DNA from: Solanum dulcamara
Lineage: Eukaryota; Streptophyta; Magnoliopsida; Solanales; Solanaceae
DNA length: 64,000 nt
Assembly: GCF_947179165.1 (NCBI RefSeq)
Contig: NC_077248.1
Location: 46,836,232 to 46,900,231 of the forward strand
Reading direction: 5' to 3'
The notes beneath the pieces were generated by a model. The model was not told the DNA's origin. It worked only from the letters and a program-made list of their open reading frames with translations, and searched no databases. Positions 1-11,889 of this stretch are shown in pieces (within the stretch, counting starts at the first letter, position 1; every line of letters starts with the position of its first letter). The translations under genes were made by a program, and so were the position numbers.

Positions 1-2
1 GT

Positions 3-116
3 AGACCCTATATCAGGTTAATAGGAAGAAATCACCTCGTGTTTTGGTATTATTGTGCTACTGTACAGGAGTACTGGTTTAGAGCTGCAAAGTCTGTCCA
101 AGAGAGCCTCGGCTAA
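3..116 (+). other. Short open frame at window edge, possible gene remnant
   Basis: One frame stays open from base 3 to a TAA at 114-116 (38 codons). It is rich in aromatic residues, including FWYYCATVQEYWF. It could be the end of an exon entering from the left. A pyrimidine-containing stretch ending in CAG lies just inside it, so the true exon may be shorter. I do not recognise a family and 38 codons can stay open by chance. Confidence 0.2.
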
Positions 117-374
117 ATAAACATTTTTGTTAGAAAAGAAAGACTTTTCAGTACCATAGTATTTGATTGTAGGTTTATTACTTCAGCACTTATTAAATAC
201 GACTATACTTCTCTATCAGATTCACCCCTTCAACTTATACTGTGAAGCACCATTGCATGTCTGACTTAAGTATTCGAACAACAAGCCAATGTAGATAGCT
301 TATGACTTAGTATTTTTATTGTGAACTTGTAATCCTTTATAGAAATTTAATTCCTTGAATGTTGGTTCCTAAAT

Positions 375-440
375 CTTGCAGATAGCTTGTATGCATATCA
401 ATTTGTATGCAGATAACTTGTATGCATATCTTGTGTTTTG
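375..440. repeat. Short imperfect direct duplication
   Basis: The motif GATAGCTTGTATGCATATC is followed about 30 bases later by GATAACTTGTATGCATATC, with one more partial copy (TTGTATGCA) between them. It lies just upstream of the candidate terminal exon, in what would be intron. It looks like local slippage. Confidence 0.5.
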
Positions 441-560
441 CTGAGATTACTTACTCTGTTTTTTGAATATTGGTTTCTTTTAATTAGCTAAGTTGTAGTT
501 TACTAAATATGTTTTTGTTGCGATCATTCTGATTAATTATATTTTAAATTCTTTTTGTAG

Positions 561-641
561 CCAAATGATGCAGCTAGTGGATTCATTTCACCCATGAACA
601 TAAGAACCAATGAAGTTTCGTCGTGCAGTTGTATTAGATAA
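561..641 (+). CDS. Candidate terminal exon of an unidentified gene
   Basis: A T-rich tract ending in TTTTTGTAG at 552-560 looks like a plant 3' splice site, with a GATTAAT branch-point-like sequence upstream. The next 26 codons are open and end in TAA at 639-641. The predicted C-terminus ends SSCSCIR. The paired cysteines near the end recall lipid-modified small GTPases, but that resemblance is weak and I do not assign a family. The following 250 bases are AT-rich with AATAAT-like signals, as a plant 3' UTR would be. Upstream exons are not visible. This could also be chance. Confidence 0.28.
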   Translation, partial: PNDAASGFISPMNIRTNEVSSCSCIR

Positions 642-938
642 TTAAGTATAGTAATTGCTTGAATGGATGTAGTAGATTCTTTATGATTAATGGTTGGAAT
701 GAATGTGCTCAATGTTAGTTTTTGAGATAAATGATGATACTAATGTTTGTGTTTAATGATTGGAATATATGTGTTTAAAGTAAGTTTGAGACTAATATTA
801 TATTTGTTTTATGTTAATGCATTTGTGGTTCAATAATATCTTAATGTTACCTTATTTAAGAAAGCAATTTGTATAGTAAAATATTAGATCAATCAGTTTG
901 TAAAAATTATAAATATATAAATAAATAAAAAATCAACA
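642..938. other. AT-rich stretch, no gene seen
   Basis: This holds loosely repeated phrases such as GATTGGAATATATGTG and GGTTGGAATGAATGTG, but no open frame or motif. If the exon at 561-641 is real, this would be its 3' UTR and flank. Confidence 0.4.
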
Positions 939-1256
939 ATAGCGGAGGTTAATATTGTACAAAGTTGGGTAGGTCTTAGTCCCCATTAAATGAGCAGATA
1001 GCGGGGGTTTTAATCCCACACAACTTTTTTAATAATAAACTTACAATTTTGTGAATTATGGAGGTTGGACCACCGCGATATAACCACCGCTAAAATATTA
1101 CGGCGGCCACGAAAGAATCTACGCAAACTAATAGCAACGAATGTTATTTGGGAGGGGGGGGGGGTTTCTAAACCACCATGACAACTGATTGTGGGGTTTG
1201 TTGACCGCCGCAACATGGAAATTTAATCCCCACAAATGTCACATTTTTTGGTAGTG
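939..1256. mobile_element. CACTA-like DNA transposon end (partial)
   Basis: The block ends in TTTTTTGGTAGTG at 1244-1256. Its complement, CACTACCAAAAAA, is the typical terminal inverted repeat of plant CACTA (En/Spm) elements. Inside it are many scattered GC-rich units in both orientations (AGCGGAGGTT, AGCGGGGGTT, CCACCGC, GACCGCCGC). This resembles the subterminal repeats where a CACTA transposase binds. I do not find a matching CACTA start to the left, so the element is truncated or its other end has decayed. A run of G at about 1150-1163 also lies inside. No transposase frame is present. Confidence 0.45.
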
Positions 1257-3059
1257 AAAATTTGAGATGGTGATCAACATATATTGTATGCCTATTTTTA
1301 TAGTTGTATTTAAATTTAGAGAAAAATAAGGAGTCTTTTATGATAAAGGGAGAGGATAATTTAAACACTAAAACTATAATGAAGGCTTTAAATAAGTTTG
1401 AAACGGTTTTTTTGACATTTACTCACAATAATGTTCCTTCATTATTGACTTTTTAATGATGAATAAATAGGGCAACACGTAACATTTGATTCGTCTTTGA
1501 ATGAAACAAAAAGTTAATAACTTTTAATTAAATGTTTGTCTTTGGAAGAAAAAAAAAGTTAATAACTAATTAAGAAAGTAAAATGAGTGACTTTCGAGTT
1601 TTTTACATGGAATGTTCTAATGAGAAGACATATAAATAGTAATATAGACCATAGGGAGGTGTCACATAACCTTGTTTATGTTAAGTTTTATTATACATAT
1701 ATATATAAAAGAGAAATTATATATATTATTTTAATTAGAAATTTATGAGAAAATTAGAGGAAAGATCAAAAAGTGAAAAAATATATAATTGATGGATTGA
1801 AGAAAGACATTTAAGGAAATGAAATAAATGGAAGTAATGAGGAAAGATAGTCATTTTTGGTTTGAAGAAATGAAATAAATGTCAATATTAGTTAGGGAGA
1901 AAATTATTGTTTAAAAGTTTTTGGTCAAAACATTAAGGAGAAAGTTCAAATTACGAGAAGAAAGATAAATAGTGATCTTTTCCGATGACACATGCCGTCT
2001 CACCTTTTTATTATTGAGCTTTATTAATACATAGATTTTTTTAAAATACATCATAAATTAGCGTTGAAAAAATAAAATAAATAAATATTTAGGTTAAGGT
2101 GTGGTTATCTCGCTTTTTTTAATGAGATTCAAATTCACCGTGGTATTATCTTTAGCGATTCAGTAGAATAACTCTTAACTTTTTCCCTCTATGATATACA
2201 ACAGTCAATTAACGACGACTTGTGACTCAAAACAACCCTAGACTCGTTGAAGAGTTCAATGCTCAACCAATAAGAGTACATTCCTTCAACATAACATTAC
2301 TCTTGTTTATAGTGGATAAGTTGAAGACTTGAACTTTGTCTCACCTCTCTTTCACTATACTCACCTCACAATACAAACACAATCCAATGCTTCTCATCCA
2401 CTTCTGATCTTCTTTACATGCCTCCAACACATGGAAGAACATATCATTTATATGTGTGCAATATTTCTTCCATCTAATAGATGTCAAGAAAATTGATAGT
2501 TATATCAGGTCATGTAGTGGGGCAATTACTAGGATATAATTTGAAGGACATTTCATAATGATTACATGAGTTACAAACAATAATGACATTACTTTCTCCA
2601 CTTTATGCCCACTAATATGATAAGATATAATGCACTTCTATATTGTAGTTTTATTATTAAAATAAATATATACACCATCATTCCACCGCTCATTTTAATA
2701 TTAAAATAAAAGAGTTCATCAATTTAGTCGAAGGGAGACTATTATGAATCATGAAGGTGTGTTCTACATTGAATCTTTACTTAGTAAAATAATAATCTTT
2801 ACTCCAGAGTCGGTACTGTTCTTAAACTTAAACTATGTTGTTTATGGTAAATAATGTATCACACTACTTACCCAAAATTAATCAAGGTGTTGACATAAGC
2901 TTTATTCGCCAACACATTTTGTGAGTATTGTTGAAAGCAAGCCCAATTCTTATAGAAAATGGCATACTTTCATACTCACATAAGTCAAATCTTTCAAGAG
3001 TGATTATGTGAATCCGACCACCATCCATAAGTTCCTGTTGTTGCATTGAATCAATGTTG
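1257..3059. other. AT-rich intergenic DNA, nothing recognisable
   Basis: No long frame, splice-bounded exon, RNA gene or LTR boundary could be supported here. Short A-rich and TA-rich tracts are frequent (for example around 1690-1720 and 2040-2090). Confidence 0.5.
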
Positions 3060-4842
3060 TCGGCTAGCCCTCGGATCTACATCAGGAAATAATATGCAGA
3101 GCGTAGCATGAATATCAAAATAATTGAAACTCAATAGGCATCATAGACTGATTGAAGTTGGAAATTAAATACCTAATGCTCAATGGGCACAGAGAAAAGC
3201 TAAGGCTAATCCAAACTGATGGTAGATACATTCTAGGACCGGAGAGACAAAAACCCAGACTCTAACTGTGGTTTTAACACCCCAAAAAACCCAATAGAAC
3301 CAAAGTGGCAGGACTCTAACCTGACTAATAGATATGTACCTGGACCTTGAACCGCGGCTAGTAGATAGGTGCCCTGACTTCAAATCGTGATTGGTAGAAC
3401 AAATAGAACTCAAACCCTACCCTCAAAGTACTTCAAAAAATCCAATATTTCATCTGATACCATAAAGAGGGATCCTCTATATCAAACTCATCCCCAGAGT
3501 CATTAATGACTCACTCCTAGTTCGGAACCCAAGCTCAATTCTAGTTAGTCCAAACAAGGCCCAAAATCATGAACGAAAAACACCGGGGCCACAAAATAGG
3601 GAGATTATTAATGAAAATTTGGTGAGAGAATATTTATCATTGATATATGTCTACTCACTATCAGACTAAAGTCTACTACATTTGGCTACAGGGATCTAAC
3701 ACTCTTCGAATCAATATCAAAGGATTTTCTAAGGCATAATGGTTCTAAATAGCAGTGTCTATGGAAATCACTAGTCTATACCTAGAATAAGGCCAAGAAT
3801 ACTCACAAACAATAGTACAAAAGGCATACAACATCAACATGGCATGAGATACATCAAAGGCAAGGTAAAACATGCTTAAATCCCCTGAATTTAGCCAAAA
3901 AAGAAAGCTAAGCTAAGTATTCTATCAACTAAATAAGTGACATGGTAAGAACCCTCCCAAAACTATCTAAACATCATTTAATAACAAACACAAGCTTAAT
4001 CTAAGATCGGTAAGCCATAGCCTACCTCCAAGACGGTTACGCATGCTCTAAAGTCTACCAAACTAGAGCTTTACCTTTTCGACACACATCTGATCACTAC
4101 TAAACTATCATATTAATGATTATAATATCAATACGATCGTTTTGATATTCAAATCACAATAATTAAAAAATAGATCTAAAAATAAGCAAAAATAGCATTG
4201 TGGGACCCGTGAAAGGAATCCCAGAAATCCGTCAAAGGTTCCTATTCATCTCAAGAAACTTATGCCCAAAAATGAGAACAATCTGAACTTTAAAATAAGA
4301 AAAAATAAATCATGCATCATCAAAAACTATAGTTCACCATTGAAGCCTAAAAGTGCGGAAAGGGTAGGAGATTTACTGGTTTGATCGTGTAATTCATCGG
4401 TCTAACAAGGCCCAACAACAATTCCCCAGCTAATACCAATATCAAACACTTAATTCACATAGAACATAGCCCTCTTAAATCCTAAAAATCGACCAACGCT
4501 TAGAGAAAAAGAGGCTTAAAATGGATATAAACTACCACCGGTGACAACTTTAGCAGTTACTTAACAACTTAAGCGGCCTCATTAAAGTGGTGCCTTGTCC
4601 GCTAAAGAAGTTACGCCCTTATTGGGGAGGGGGGAGTCCTCTTAAAAAGCTAGACCTTCGGTAGAAAGGCCTGCTAAAGTGGCTCAGTGTCTACTTAAGA
4701 AACCACCATTTAAGAAGTGTTAGGGCCTCTTATGCGGCTATACCCACATAGGCACCGATAAAAGTTTGCTAAGTTCAAATAGACTCCAATTGGGTGCTTG
4801 AGATTGGTTTAAAATCCCATTCATGCAAATGAACTATGTTAC
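3060..4842 (-). mobile_element. Antisense LTR remnant, family Y (copy 1, left part)
   Basis: This shares phrases and layout with the antisense LTRs at 17030-19621 and 48823-49569. Examples are the CCTACC...GCATGCTCT block at about 4020 and the region ending ...GCAAATGAACTATGTTAC. The right end abuts the gypsy element that starts at 4843, and the same LTR resumes at 13992. Between about 4535 and 4740, GCTAAAG-type units recur, typical of a decayed internal minisatellite. The left boundary is uncertain and the copy is old. Confidence 0.5.
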
Positions 4843-5654
4843 TATAACACCCCCCATTATTCTAGCATGGGTTAAAGTTCAAAAATTGAGTCCAAAAAGA
4901 GGAACCCTGACTGTTGGAGCTCACCAAACTGATTGGTGACTCGCTAAATGGTACTGGGCGATACCCTAAGTGTCCCGAAATCTCACCAAAAAGTCCTAAG
5001 AGTTATGCTAAAAACTAAAGACTTTTGGGGAGATGAAGGAGGAATGGAGACTTGCTGAGTTGCCTTGGCGAGCCGAGATCCTTGCTAAATAATTTAGAGA
5101 TTTTATGTAGAGAGACAATCAATGGGTGAGTTAGATAAGGGAATATGACTCACCAATGGGGTGGATAGAGCCAAGTCTTTCTCGCCAAAAACTTCAGAGA
5201 AATTCATCAGAAACTCAAGGAGTTTAGGCGAGCATGGCAAGGGGATCAGGACAACGAGCTTGATTGATCTCGTCCACTGGAACCCATCTTTTATTTTAAA
5301 GGTTATTTTGGTCCTTTCCAAATTTAACCCAAGAAATTTTGAGACTAAAACCTCTTAACAGTACCAATGAAGTTTTTCTCTCATTAACACCTTTGAGAAC
5401 AAGGATTAAAGAGAATAGGAGAAGCTAGGTTTCAAGGATTTCAAGCTTAATCTTCATTTTTTTAAAAATTAATTAATTACATAATTTTCAATTTTTGATT
5501 AACAATCTTCATTCTAGGTATGTAAGACTATCATAATGTTGTAGTAAGTTCATCCTCGTGCCCTACATCTCTATATAGTCAAATTGAGTTTCAAGTTGAG
5601 TTTTCAATTTTGATAATGCGAATTCTTGAGTTATTTATATAAATTTCATTGAGG

Positions 5655-5704
<50 letters not shown>

Positions 5705-6976
5705 ATACATTGAAGAGGTCACGAGATATATATATTCAATTATACATTGAAGAGGTCACGAGTTGAGTTGTTCAGATTATATATATTCACATTTGCATTT
5801 ACATGGACCCTAATAGAGTTTGTATTTAATATTTTATATAGAGAATGATTATTTTCGTCAAATAATTGAGCAAGAGTTTGAGCATGATTTTAATTAAGTT
5901 TGAGAAGTCTTTTAATTATTAATTTCAGCACGAGGATTTTGAGTATAAATGAGTTGAGTTTTAATGTACTTAAATATTCATTTGTGATTGAGTTGAGAAG
6001 TAAATTTACATTTAATGAATTTATTGAGTTGAGATCATATTCTTTAAAGATGTGATGAGTTGAGTTTTCATCTAAGTCTAAAGGAGACTAAATGAGTTAA
6101 TCAAAAAAATAAACTCGCTTGAGTTATGAGCATAATAAACTATATTTTGGGAGTAGTATTGAGTATCGATTTGGTTAAGAATATTGAAAAACTCAAACCC
6201 CATAAACTATATAGTCAGCATAAGATAGGATCGTACCATTCATTCGGGAAACTCATTATTGTCCCAAAAGAGGACTTTTATTGGATCCAAAGATGAGTTT
6301 GCGTCCAAGGTATTGGACTGTTGTGGATATGACAACAATTTGTTGTATCATCACATAGCTAATAAATGATGGTTGTCATTTAGAAAACTCCCTAAAGAAG
6401 TAGAGTATTATGTTTTCATACATTGAGTTACATCATTATTACCTATATCCTTTTAATGTATTGTCTTTTATTAAATGCATGCTTATTTAAGCTAAGCCAT
6501 TTCTATACACTGGCGTCATTTTATGTTGCAGACATAGGTGATAGAGATCCTCAACAGGTGCATCATTAAAGATGTAGTTTTCTATCAAGCTTTGGTGAGA
6601 TCTCTTTACATTAGAGACGCTTTTAAGTCTTTACTTTTCAGATATTAATTTTTAGTTTGGGGTAGCCATAGGCCTGTTCTGGTACCTAGTTTAGATAAAG
6701 TAATCTAGAGGTTTCATAGACTGCTCAAGCAGTGATCAATTTAGTTTCCTTGAGTAAGTTTTGAAAATATTGAGTTAAGTCTTATACATTATTATATTTA
6801 AGTTTCGTGATTTATTCTAAAGAGTATTAAGTTACATGTCTCATTATACCCATATGAGTATCTTTATGAGTTAATAGTCTTCTACTAAGTGAGTTAGCCA
6901 TGCCAAGTGGTTCGCTTGGTACCCAAAATAATTTTTGAGTATTGATCATATCCAGGGCTAGGCTCGGGGTGAGACA
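4843..6976 (+). repeat. 5' LTR of gypsy element 1
   Basis: It aligns with 11890-13991 through long shared phrases (TTGAGTCCAAAA..., TTTTATTTTAAAG..., TTTTAGTTTGGGGTAGCC...). It ends in GTGAGACA just before the primer site. Compared with the 3' copy it carries a TA-repeat and a tandem duplication near 5660-5790. It has also lost about 70 bp near 6500, where the 3' copy keeps a CATTCCATGTATAGACGTC-like region. Confidence 0.82.
5656..5790. repeat. TA microsatellite and tandem duplication in 5' LTR
   Basis: A (TA)n run at about 5660-5697 is followed by two copies of a unit of about 40 bp containing CAATTATACATTGAAGAGG and ending in TCACGAG. The 3' LTR has only one copy and no long TA run (around 12650-12690), so both changes arose after insertion. 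Confidence 0.85.
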
Positions 6977-6980
6977 AACT

Positions 6981-6992
6981 TGGTATCAGAGC
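6981..6992 (+). other. Primer binding site, initiator-Met tRNA type
   Basis: TGGTATCAGAGC lies four bases after the LTR end. This is the complement of the 3' end of plant initiator methionine tRNA and primes minus-strand DNA synthesis in most plant gypsy elements. Confidence 0.9.
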
Positions 6993-7139
6993 ATAGAGTT
7001 CAAGAGTCCTAGGGCCTCTATAATAAAGAGTCTACAGGACTTTAGGAATTATTTCACTTATTTCTTACTCCATCTTATTCTATAGAGTTTAATTATATTA
7101 AATTTCCTCCTAATTTGTATGTTTAATGATTTTCAGATC

Positions 7140-8345
7140 ATTCCTTTGAAAAGAAGTTTGAGCCAGAGGAACATTGTTGAGGACGAGATTCCCCAATCAT
7201 CTAGTATACAGACCCAAAACAAAGCTCGATCTATTGAATGAGAATGATGTTGAGAATAGGACTAAGGATGTTCTAGAGACTACTCGACCCACGATGAATT
7301 TTGAGACTGAATTTAGAAGAGCTATCTCCATGCTCACCCAGTTGATGGCTACATTGACTGGTCGTTAGAATACCCCCAGTCTTGAGCTTTAGTTCTCAAG
7401 AGCTGTCTACTACTAACATGATTGATGATCTTTTGTGAATGATCTGCCAGTCTTGACTGATTCTAAAGTTAAGGAAGACCCTCAAAACTTCATTGATGAT
7501 ATGTAAAAGATCCTGAAGGCCATGCATGCCATAAAGATAGAAGGAGTTGTCTCCTACCAGTTGAAGGATGTTGCTAATGTCTAGTACAACTAGTGGAAGA
7601 AAAGTAGAGGTGAGGATGTTGAGCCTGCGGTCTAGGATAAGTTTGAGAATGTATTCATAGACCACTTATTTATACAGGAGCTGAGAAAGACGAAGGTAGA
7701 GGAATTAATGAATCTGAAATAAGAGGGGAGGACTGTCAAGAAGCATAGCCTCAAATTTATTCAGTTGTCTAGGTATGCTCCAGAGATGGTTCCCAATGTG
7801 AGAACCAAGATGGGGAAGTTTGTTTTAGGTTTGGGAAGATATGTGAAAAAGGAGTGTCAAGCAGCTTTACTGATCTCAAATATGGACACTTCCAGACTCA
7901 TGATATATGCCCAAAAAGTTGAGGATGATAAGAAAGACAGGGAGGAGAACCCAAGCATCATGGCCAAGTCCATAGGTAATAAGGGAAACCATCAAAAGGG
8001 TGGAAATGGTAATTGTTCATTCTTCCAAAAAAGGTCTTCTAGTTATGCACCATCTACAGCGAGTGCACTTGCAGCCATCAACAAGAATGACCAAAATTCT
8101 CAAGGTAAGCAGAATTTCAGAACCCAAGGCCCTCAGTCCCAAGGAAGTATGGTTTAAAGTTTGTCATGAAGTTGCCTTATTGGACTTGTGGTAAGTGTGG
8201 AAGACTCCACCTGGGAGAATGTCAAGATGGCACTAATGGTTGTTTATATATGGCCAAATGGGTCATTTCTTAAGAGATTGTCTGTCAGACAGGTAGGATA
8301 ATGGGGAAATTAGAGCCCAATCTTCTTCGGTAGCTTAGCCCAACA
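7140..8345 (+). pseudogene. gag (element 1), broken
   Basis: Gag forms the virus-like particle. The frame begins at 7140, where the expected ATG reads ATT, so the start codon is lost. At about 7470 a decayed retrotransposon gag domain reads DPQNFIDDM then stop. At 7765-8157 a 130-codon open stretch carries SRYAPEMVPNVRTKMGKFV, the usual gag core. At about 8180-8215 CGKCGRLHLGEC gives a zinc-knuckle-like CX2CX3HX3C. The next knuckle, near 8240, is broken by a two-base loss. Stops lie at about 7506, 7581 and 7590, so no full product is possible. Confidence 0.75.
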
Positions 8346-8935
8346 GAGGTAATTAGAGAGGGGCTACTTTGGATATAAGTGGAGGTCCAAACCATCTATA
8401 TGCTATGGCCAATCGATATGACCAAGAAAACTCACCAGATATTATCACTGGTATGCTTCAACTCTTTTCTCATGACATTTCTGCATTACTTGATCCAGGT
8501 GCTACCTTGTCTTTTGTGACTCCTTACGTAGCTATTAAATTTGGAATTCTTCTTGAATGACTCTTAGAACCATTCAGTGTTTCTACTCTTGTTGGTAAGT
8601 CTATTTTAGCTAAGAGAGTTTATCATGATTGTATAGTATTTGTCTACCATAAAAACACTTCTGTAGATTTAGTTGAGTTAGACATGGTCGACTTTGATTT
8701 CATTCTTAGAATGGACTGGCTTTATGCTTGTTATACCTCAGTTTATTGTAGATCCCAGATCGTTAAGTTCTAGTTTCTGAATGAGCCGGTTATAGAGTGG
8801 AAGGGTAGTCTATCTTTTCTTAAGAGTTGATTCATTTCATACCTTAAGGCCAGAATATTAGTCTCCAAGGGGTGTATTTATCACATTATTCGAGTTAGAG
8901 ATGACAGTGTGGAGACTCCATCCTTTTGGTCAGTC
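8346..8935 (+). pseudogene. Retropepsin (aspartic protease), broken
   Basis: The protease that matures Gag-Pol lies between gag and RT. At about 8480-8560 the frame reads ALLDPGATLSFVTPY. The active-site triplet is DPG rather than DSG or DTG, a variant common in plant gypsy elements. At about 8680-8730 the second conserved strand reads DMVDFDFILRMDWL. Stops follow at 8558 and in the C-terminal half. Function is lost. Confidence 0.7.
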
Positions 8936-9790
8936 TAGTAGTGAATGTGTTTCCAGAAGTCTTTCTTGAGGATTTGATTGGAGTCCCTCCAGATAGAGAG
9001 ATAGATTTTGGGATAGATGTTCTTCTTGATATGCAACCTATTTCTATCCCGCCATTTAGAATGGCTCCAACAGAGTTGAAATAAAGGTTGAAGGGATATT
9101 TTAAATAAGGGATTCATTAGACCAAGTGTCTCATCTTGGGGCGCTCCTATCCAATTCATTGATAAGAAATATAGTTCTTTGAGAATATGTATTGACTATG
9201 TCAGCTGAATAACCTTACCATAAAGAATAAATATCCTTTTTCATGAATCGATGATCTCTTCGACCAACTTGAGGGTGCCACTTATTTCTCTAAGATAGAC
9301 CTCAAATTAGGCTATCATTAATTAAAAGTAAGGGAATGTGATATCACGAAGACAACCTTCAGAACCATGTATGGTGAATATGAGTTCCTAGTTATTTATT
9401 AAGTTTGACTAATGCTCTTGCAGCATTTATGGACCTCATGAATAGAGTGTTCAAGATGTATTTGGATATGCCTGTTATTGTGTTTATTAATGACATTCCA
9501 ATTTATTCGACCAATGAAGAGGAGCATGCAAACCATCTCAGAATTGTTCTCCAAACTCTTATGGGAAAGTAACTATATACTAAGTTCTCTAAGTGTAAGT
9601 TTTTAATTGTATCTGTGGCATTCTTAGGAAATATTATTTCTAGAAATGGTATTCGAGTGGACTCATAGAAAATTGAAGCTATTAAGAACTGGCCCAGACC
9701 TACATCCCCGACTGACATAAGAAGTTTTTTGGGTTTGGCTGGTTACTATAGGAGATTTGTTGAAAAATTCTCATCCATATCATCACCACT
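8936..9790 (+). pseudogene. Reverse transcriptase (element 1), broken
   Basis: The N-terminal linker is visible as [20 protein letters not shown] (8985-9045). Around 9240-9320 DDLFDQLEGATYFSKIDL gives the palm strand with the first catalytic aspartate, and RECDITKTTFRTMYG follows. At about 9480-9515 the polymerase signature reads FIND where FIDD is expected, so one catalytic aspartate is replaced by asparagine. Stops and shifts occur at several places (9081, 9107, 9400-9420). Tether phrases continue to about 9790 ([15 protein letters not shown]). Confidence 0.75.
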
Positions 9791-10300
9791 GACAAGGTTG
9801 ACTTAGAAGAAGATTAAGTTTCAATAGTTTGATGCTCATGAGAAGAGTTTCCAAGAGTTGAAAATGAGGTTGAATACTACTCTAGTTATGTCCCTACCCA
9901 AGGGAACGGATGGATTTTTCATTTATTGTGATGCATCTAGAGTTAGTTTGGGTTGTGTTTTGTTGCGCAAAGGCAAAGTCATAAGTTATACTCCTAGACT
10001 GCTTAAGATTCACGAGAGGAATTATGCAACTCATGATCTAGAATTGGCTGCAGCAGTATTTACTCTCTCAATATTTGGTCTTATTACCTTTATGGTGTGC
10101 ATGTAGATGTGTTCATAGATCACAAGATCTTGCAATAGGAATTTAGTCAGAAAAAGCTGAACCTGAGGCAGAGAAGATGGCTAGAATTTTCAAGGACTAC
10201 GACGTGAGTATTCCCTACCATCTAGGTAAAAATAATGTTGTTTCTAATGCTCTTAAAAGTTTGTCCATGGGGAGTACTACTCATGTTGAGTAGGACAAGA
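9791..10300 (+). pseudogene. RNase H (element 1), partly readable
   Basis: The 82-codon open piece at 9858-10106 contains [20 protein letters not shown], then [23 protein letters not shown] text and HDLELAAAV. This is the RNase H core with its first catalytic Asp (YCDAS) and Glu (LELAA) kept. The last part (DVSIPYHLGKNNVVSNAL, about 10200-10255) is also readable, but a shift near 10105 separates them. Confidence 0.78.
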
Positions 10301-11571
10301 AAGATTTATACAAAGTAGTGCATAGACTTGCACATTTAGGAGTTCATCTTGTGAATTCTAATGAGAGAGGTGTTTTTGTTCAGAATCGAGCCAGCTTTTC
10401 ATTATTCATTGAAGTAAAAGAAAAGCAAGATCAAAATCCTATTCTCCTCTAATTGAAAGATGACGTTCATAAGCAGAAAGTAATGGATTTCTCCAATAGG
10501 AGAGATAAAGTGTTGAGATATCAAGACAGGTTATGTGATCTAAGTGTTGACAGTCTCCGAGATAAAATAATGGAAGAGGCCCATAGCTCCAAGTATTCCA
10601 TCCATTGAGGTTCTAAAAATATGTACCATGAATTGAGAGAAGTCTATTGGTGGAATGGTATGAAGAAACAATATAGCAGATTTTGTATCCAAGTGCCCGA
10701 ATTCCTAACAAGTCAAAGTTGAGCATTAAAGGCCTTGTGGTGTAGCTCAGAATATAGAGTTTCCAAAATAAAAGTGGGAGAAGATTAGTATGGATTTCAT
10801 TACCTGATTACCCTGATCTTGTAGGCAACATGAATTTATTTAGGTGATTATGGATATAATGACCAAATCAGTCCATTTCTTGCCTGTTAAGACTAAGGAT
10901 TCAATAGAGGATTATATAATGTTGTATATTCGAGAGATAGTCAGGTTGCATGGAGTTCCCTTGTCCATCATCTTAAATATAGGTACCTAATTTACTGCAC
11001 AGTTTTGGAAGTCATTTTCAGAAAAAAAATTGGATTTAAAGATAAACTTTAGTACCACTTTCTATTCGCAAATAGATGGTCAGGTAGAGCGTACAATTAG
11101 GACCCTTGAGGATTTTGTTGAGAGCCTACATTATTGTCTTCAAAGGTAATTGAGATGACCACTTACCTCTTATTGAGTTTACTTACAATAACAACTCCAT
11201 TCGAGCATTCAAACGGCCCCATATGAAGCTCTTTATGGGAGGAGGTGTAGATCGCTGATTGGTTGGTTTAAAGTTGGTGAAGATGAGTTGATAGGACCAG
11301 ATTAGTTCATCGGGATATGGAGAAAGTGAAAATCATTCAAGAGAGATTGAAAACTGTGCAAAGTTATCAGAAATCCTTCATGAATGTTAGGATAAGAGAC
11401 TTGTAGTTTGAGGTAAATGATTGGGTGTATCAGAAAGTTTCGCCCATGAATGGTGTTATGAGGTTTGGGAAGAAAGAAAAGTTGATTCTGCATAACATTG
11501 GCCCCTATCAGATTATTAAGAGAGTTGGCAATGTTTTCGAAGAGTAGAGCTTCCATTAGAGTTAGATTCCG
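10301..11571 (+). pseudogene. Integrase (element 1), broken
   Basis: The zinc-binding HHCC segment is at about 10580-10720 (YHELREVYWWNGMKKQY). Its last cysteine has become serine next to a stop. In the DDE core the first Asp stands in ISMDFIT (about 10785). The second reads NIGT where DRGT is expected (about 10975), so it is lost. The glutamate survives in DGQVERTI (about 11075). Stops at about 10807, 10815 and 10989 end any chance of activity. The core is followed by NNNSIRAF-type text and a degenerate C-terminal beta-barrel region (11380-11570). Confidence 0.75.
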
Positions 11572-11889
11572 TTCATCCATTGTTTCATATCTCCGTGCTT
11601 AATAAATACTTGGGAAATCCTTCCCTCATTATTCCTACAGAAAATATTAGAGTGAAAGATAGCTTGTCCTATGAAGAAGTTCCTATCCAGATTCTCCATT
11701 GTCAGGTTCATAAATTGAGGACCAAAGAGGTTGGTTCAGTCAAAGTTTTATGGAGAAACTAATTTATTGAGAAAGCTACATGGGAAGACGAGGAGGATGT
11801 CAAAGCCAAATACCCTCACCTATTCGTTCCTCCTAGTGTCGATGTTGAAGGTAATATTCTTATTTCTATCTTTGAGTTAATACCTTCTT
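11572..11889 (+). pseudogene. Pol C-terminal tail (element 1)
   Basis: The open piece 11580-11762 reads FHISVLNKYLGNPSLI, then YEEVPIQILHCQVHKLR and VGSVKVLWRN, with a stop, then EKATWEDEEDVKAKYPHLF. This is the usual C-terminal end of a plant gypsy integrase, with an ATWE block like that of chromodomain-type tails. The join to the 3' LTR (11840-11890) lacks a clear polypurine tract and lacks the TGTAACACC start, so about 45 bp of LTR start is missing or replaced. Confidence 0.72.

Noticed and set aside
5103..5358. Overlapping frames on both strands near the start of the element 1 LTR
   Set aside because: The 3' LTR copy has no such frames, and both overlap each other. They are shadows in LTR sequence.
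5660..5700. TA-rich run considered as an origin or regulatory site
   Set aside because: It is a plain microsatellite, absent from the sister LTR; nothing suggests function.
7396..7665. 89-codon minus-strand frame
   Set aside because: It is antisense to the gag core of element 1, which explains the sequence better.
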